64,000 nucleotides of DNA, from assembly GCF_025024155.1 (NCBI RefSeq), contig NW_026251734.1, forward strand, positions 368,035 to 432,034, in the 5' to 3' direction. The notes under the pieces are model-generated. The model was not told where the DNA came from. It did not search any database and saw only the letters and a program-made list of their open reading frames with translations. Shown here piece by piece: positions 59,991 to 64,000 of the stretch. Positions within the stretch are counted from its first letter, which is position 1. Every line of letters begins with the position of its first letter. The DNA comes from Gamsiella multidivaricata (Eukaryota > Mortierellomycota > Mortierellomycetes > Mortierellales > Mortierellaceae). Made by a program: the position numbers and the translations under genes.

Positions 59991-61305
59991 ATTGAACGGA
60001 TTAAGGCAGACGAGGGTACTTTAGAACTGTGGAAAGTGAGTCAGGAACGAGAGTCTGATGGTTTGTGTCGAATTATCGCCTATGAGGGTAACAAATGTAA
60101 GCACCAGTTTGAACGTCGCACTGGAGGGAAATGAAGCAGAAACGAGGCAAGTGGTCAGTTCAGAAAGAGGCAGTGGGAAAGAAAAAAGAATGCGTCCCTT
60201 GTATGCCGTTGTGTAGCTTAGCTGCACAGATGTGCGAGGATATGATATGGTAAGGGTGTGCAGAGGCGCTACGGGAGCTAGGAGGCACAGATAAGAAAAG
60301 AAAAGTGCAGACGTTTGAACGAATGAAGGAGGCATGGGATGATAGACGCATGGATAAGGAGTCGGAGGAGTTCATGGCCCACATCCTTGCCTTGCCAAGC
60401 TACTTTTTACCAATGCATGGTATTTTGACGACGCATATACGGCTCGTACGATGCTTATACGACACTGTACAGAACACGCTTTGGACTGATGGCTGATTCC
60501 GGAAGCGGGCCCATCGAGGCATGCAGAAGGACCATAAGCACGCCGTGGTGCTACTGCGAAAAGGACCATCCTATTCAATCAGGAGGCGAAGACGGAGGAA
60601 ACTAAAAATGAAGAATACCACATCGGAGGACCGCGGTGCTGCTTTATTCTTATGTCTCCTTTCATAGTAGAGGCAATTCGAGGTAAGTGGCCATTCCCAC
60701 CATACGCCTGTAGGGCTGCCTTTGCACATGGATCGATCGCTGTCTTAACCGCCCCTCTTCCTCTTCTATTTCCAGTGAGTTATGGTTCTCTTGTTGATGG
60801 CCATGGGTGTATGTGTATGTATGCCTCCTTGGATGTCCCCTTGGATATCTCCTAGTTCGCTATCGGTGCTCCCTCCTCTTTTGTCTGTCCAACCCCGGTT
60901 ACTTGTCCCTGTTTGGCACGCTGCCCTGGCCACAGCCAACCAACGTGTTGCTCTGATTCGACAGTATCGCCATCTATAGTTTTTCCTAGAAATTCTGCAT
61001 TCGACTCCCAAATGGTAGTAATGGTGGCCCCTCCCTCTACTGCAGACATGGTGCCATAGTCTGCAGGCCCCACCCATTCAGCCAAGGCCACTGTGCGAAT
61101 AGGGGGGCATCTGGTCTTATCAGTCTCCTTCAAGTCCAACTGCCGATGCCATTTCATTCAAGAACATATCATTGTTGTGCTTGCATCCAATTCTTTCCTT
61201 CTTTTCTCTTTTCTCTTTTCTCTTCCTCCTCCTCCTCCACGCCAGCCAAGGTTCCCTTTATTTCCTATCGACCGGGATTCTACATTATCATATCAACACA
61301 ACATT
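59991..61305. other. Intergenic region
   Basis: About 1.3 kb before the LRR gene. Short open frames on both strands show no family features. A CT-rich leader (61190-61250) precedes the LRR protein start. Confidence 0.45.
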
Positions 61306-63499
61306 ATGGCTACCTCCACAAGATGTTCGGGTAAGGATCGCGCTTCTTAAAAGCAAATTTGATGAACTTCCACTATCTTTGAATGCAATTAAAGCAGATG
61401 CGCCTCCTTTGTACTATCACTTAGGACGATGGCGGGCACGAAAGACTTTGTTGCTTTCCTTACTATTTTTTCTCCTTCTCCTAACCATCGTCAGTGATCG
61501 GTTTTGCGTCGCTGCAGAGGGCTCGGATAACGACGACGACAGCTTCCCGGACCCAGTCAATATCGAAGACGATCCTTCAGCGACACCAACGCCCACCCAT
61601 TCCGTTTCCCCTCCTGGCACTATTCCATCCCTAGCTGTCCCATTTACTCCACCTCATTTCGTTACCGTAGCTCCAACGCCTCCTTCTCCTTCACAGGTGC
61701 CGCCAAATCCCGTATCTACGTCCCCTTCGGGGATCCTTAAGCCGGGTACAGCTAATGCAGAATGTACCGTCATAGCTGATCTTTACAAGGCGACAGGTCC
61801 ATGGAAGTTCGTTCCTGATACAACCAACTGCTGCAATGCTGAATATCCCAACTCGTCTGGGATTAAGTGCAATGCCAACGGCCAAATCATTTACATCTAC
61901 CTGGCAGGTACGTTAGCATTAGGCATGGCCCATGGCTGATGCGCGTACAAAAAAATAGATATTCACGTATACTCATAGCATAACGTTGCGGTTGTAATAC
62001 CAGGTCAAGGACTTTCAGGGACATTGCCCGATAGTCTCGGGGGCCTTAGCAGGTGGGTGGTGTCTTCTTTATTCTAGCTAATCCCCGTCTAACCGATGAC
62101 TGGACTGACCTTGCCCTCTTCTACGCTGCTTGTAATTAGCCTTCAGTACCTGTTACTATACTATAACAACTTGTCGGGACCCATTCCTCCAAGTTTGACC
62201 AATGCACCACTTCTTATCCTTGGTTAGTCTATCGCTGCAACCCATGCCCTGGGAAATTCCAGATCACAGTGTAATCGCCTGCACTAACCATCGTTTGTCA
62301 ACCTCACCCTTCCTTTGATTCCGTAAAGATCTTAGCCATAATCGGATCTCGGGCAGCCTGCCTTCCTCAGCACCTGGCTGGACCAACTTGGGGACGCTCA
62401 ACCTTGAGCAAAACGCGCTCACGGGTCCGCTTCCTGACTGGGTCACCACCTTGCCGAACCTGCATTCCATAGCTATCGGACAGAACCTTTTCACTACAGG
62501 AGATCCACATCCTGCCTTCACATTCAACACTGAGCCAGGCATGAACAGTACCGCTGGCGCAGCAACGCCTTCTTCTATTCCGCCCTCGGTCAACCCCGCG
62601 AACTATATTCCACCCGCATCCACATTTCTGGACGCGTTCACGAAACTCCCAAAGCTGAAGCAGCTCAAACTGGACTCGCTTGGACTCTCGGGTGGGTTCC
62701 CGCCTTCGTGGGAGCAAAAGATGGTTAACCTGACCAAATTGGATCTTTCCAATAACTCTATGCAAGGCCAGATCCCTGGTTTCATCAATGGGTTCACAGG
62801 ACTCAAGACTCTGCTTTTGGATAGGAATGAGTTTGGAGGACCGATCCCATCCTTTCAGCAATTGAATAACCTCTCTGGTACGCATCAGACGTGTCAATAC
62901 GCGTTTAAGGATAAAAGTAATCGAGCCATCAAGTCTTACTCCCTCAGGAAATGGCAGCGTTTTAACGATTTCTCATTCTCACTGTTGAATGCGCTTAGTC
63001 CTCGATCTATCATTTAACCAGCTCTCAGGGCCACTTCCACCCTGGGCCGCAGGTCTAAACTTGACCATTGTGAACCTATCCAACAACTTGCTCTCGGGAC
63101 CACTTCCCATGGATAACCATCACGCCTGGCGTGCATGTTCTGTCGCCAACAACTATTTCATCTGCACTAAGGGTCCCGAACAAGTTCTCAGTGCAAAATG
63201 GAAATCTGATTGTCGAGCCCAATGTTCAGATGTCCAGCGAGACGTCCCTCGATGTAAGACCAATCTTATGCTGAAAGGCAGGTGAATGCATGACATGAAT
63301 CAAGATGGCTGCTGACAATTCATTTTGGTCTTGTTCACATAAAATGCGCCTAGTCCGACCAGCGGTGGATACGACCCTTCCAGAGATTCGAGTCCACCAA
63401 ACGCACAACGGGGGAGGCTCTCAATCCTCAGCTGCCGGGTGGATCGCAAGATGTGTCACCATGGGAACGGTATTGGGGCTCTTGTTGATGCTTTGCTAG
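61306..63499 (+). CDS. GPI-anchored leucine-rich-repeat surface protein, 7 exons
   Basis: Exons are 61306-61330, 61425-61907, 62004-62052, 62140-62222, 62329-62877, 62999-63253 and 63354-63499 (529 aa). The 25-nt first exon supplies MATSTRCS; exon 2 gives a signal peptide (TLLLSLLFFLLLLTIVSDRF), a Pro/Ser/Thr linker, and a plant-type LRR N-cap with paired Cys (TTNCCNAEYPNSSGIKC). About eight LRRs follow with LxGxLPxxL and NxLSGPIP consensus (YYNNLSGPIPPSL; LSHNRISGSLPS; LDLSNNSMQGQIPGF; FNQLSGPLPPW), then a Cys-rich C-cap (CSVANNYFICTKG). The last exon adds a GPI signal: small residues SSAAG then hydrophobic GTVLGLLLMLC. It is predicted to be wall- or plasma-membrane-displayed. Its ligand is unknown. 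Confidence 0.87.
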
Positions 63500-64000
63500 C
63501 CTTCACGTACATTATTCATCGTCTGGATTTCAGTATATAAGTATCTTGTAGTGTCCTGCGTTGGTAGCGTTTTTGTAAGAGCACTTCAGTGGGCCCGTAG
63601 ATCGGTGCGCGGCACGTACTTGGCCCCTTTCATCTTTTAATTGTCCCTTCACAACTTGTAGTTCATCCTCTCATTTTATCTAGGCATTTCTCAAATGACC
63701 ATTACGATCTGTTTATATTTATCATATTATTTTTATTTTCGTGAATTGTCCTAACAACGATCTGCTCAGCAGCATGTCCATAGGCCTGTCGGTCAATTAC
63801 CTAATTACCCAATTGCAGGACTAGTGTTAATGTTCTGTTTTTCATGTAGCCATTCGGCAGGTCTCATACACAGGCGTGTGCGTTATTTGTACAATATCAG
63901 ATAGGAGCGAAAGATGTGCTATGTTGTTCCCCATGAGGACCAGGCGCCAACCCGGTTCCCGTCGGGTGAACTATGTAATCATCAGATGCAGTAGAAAATA
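63500..64000. other. 3' flank of the LRR gene, no further gene seen
   Basis: The last 500 bp are AT-rich and contain no recognisable coding sequence or RNA gene. Confidence 0.5.

Noticed and set aside
60021..60335. 104-codon minus-strand frame with a signal-peptide-like start
   Set aside because: It arises from pyrimidine-rich sequence; no conserved segment, and it ends just before the separate frame-broken remnant.
1..64000. CRISPR arrays, operons, prophage, intact transposons or biosynthetic cluster core genes
   Set aside because: No spaced direct repeats, no transposase, reverse transcriptase, PKS or NRPS motifs were seen; genes are individually spaced with introns.

Overview
This is a nuclear chromosomal segment of a filamentous fungus, probably an early-diverging (Mortierella-like) one. 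The evidence is short GT-AG introns, most about 75-200 bp, with CTAAC/CTAAT branch points; fungal families (Zn2Cys6 factor, CDC50/LEM3, ML domain, monoglyceride lipase, KRE9-like ectodomain); proteins loaded with Q, H and S/T/P tracts; and AIG1-type GTPase and Grainyhead/CP2 genes. The lineage call is an inference; no rRNA or mitochondrial marker is present. I found no operons, phage, IS elements or CRISPR.

Layout. 0-7 kb: the 3' end of an unidentified membrane protein, an S/T-rich unknown, a WW-domain protein (minus) and a multi-pass membrane protein (plus). 9-15 kb: a KRE9-like single-pass surface protein, an AIG1-type GTPase (minus) and a PRL-type phosphatase (plus). 16-23.5 kb: an SDR dehydrogenase, a penta-EF-hand protein (minus) and a TPT/nucleotide-sugar-type transporter. 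23.9-34.3 kb: a Grainyhead/CP2 factor (minus), an FAD amine-oxidase-like protein and an HSL-type alpha/beta hydrolase. 38-48.7 kb: a Zn2Cys6 factor, a second surface protein with a long cytosolic tail, a monoglyceride lipase, an ML-domain secreted protein and a CDC50 flippase subunit (minus). 50-54.3 kb: ribosomal protein eS17, glycyl-tRNA synthetase (minus) and tRNA-Trp (minus). 56.5-63.5 kb: a Q-rich SAP-domain protein, a decayed gene remnant and a GPI-anchored leucine-rich-repeat protein.

Most gene models were assembled by hand from open frames joined at splice sites. In every multi-exon model the joined length is a multiple of three, and the joins restore conserved family motifs wherever the family is recognised. 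Fifty-four introns are proposed; two use GC-AG. Very small exons (12-49 nt) are common. Long intergenic stretches (18.8-21.7, 34.3-38.0, 53.1-56.5 and 58.8-61.3 kb) hold no convincing gene beyond the tRNA and one remnant.

The genes do not form a single pathway. Themes recur: lipid handling (HSL-type hydrolase, monoglyceride lipase, ML protein, CDC50), cell-surface sensing or structure (two ectodomain-TM-tail proteins, LRR-GPI protein) and regulation (three DNA-binding-type proteins, a PRL phosphatase, an AIG1 GTPase, an EF-hand protein). I see no novel multi-gene system. The most notable items are a tiny retro-insertion with a perfect 19-bp target-site duplication, a likely non-AUG mitochondrial leader on glycyl-tRNA synthetase, and a PRL phosphatase without a CaaX box.
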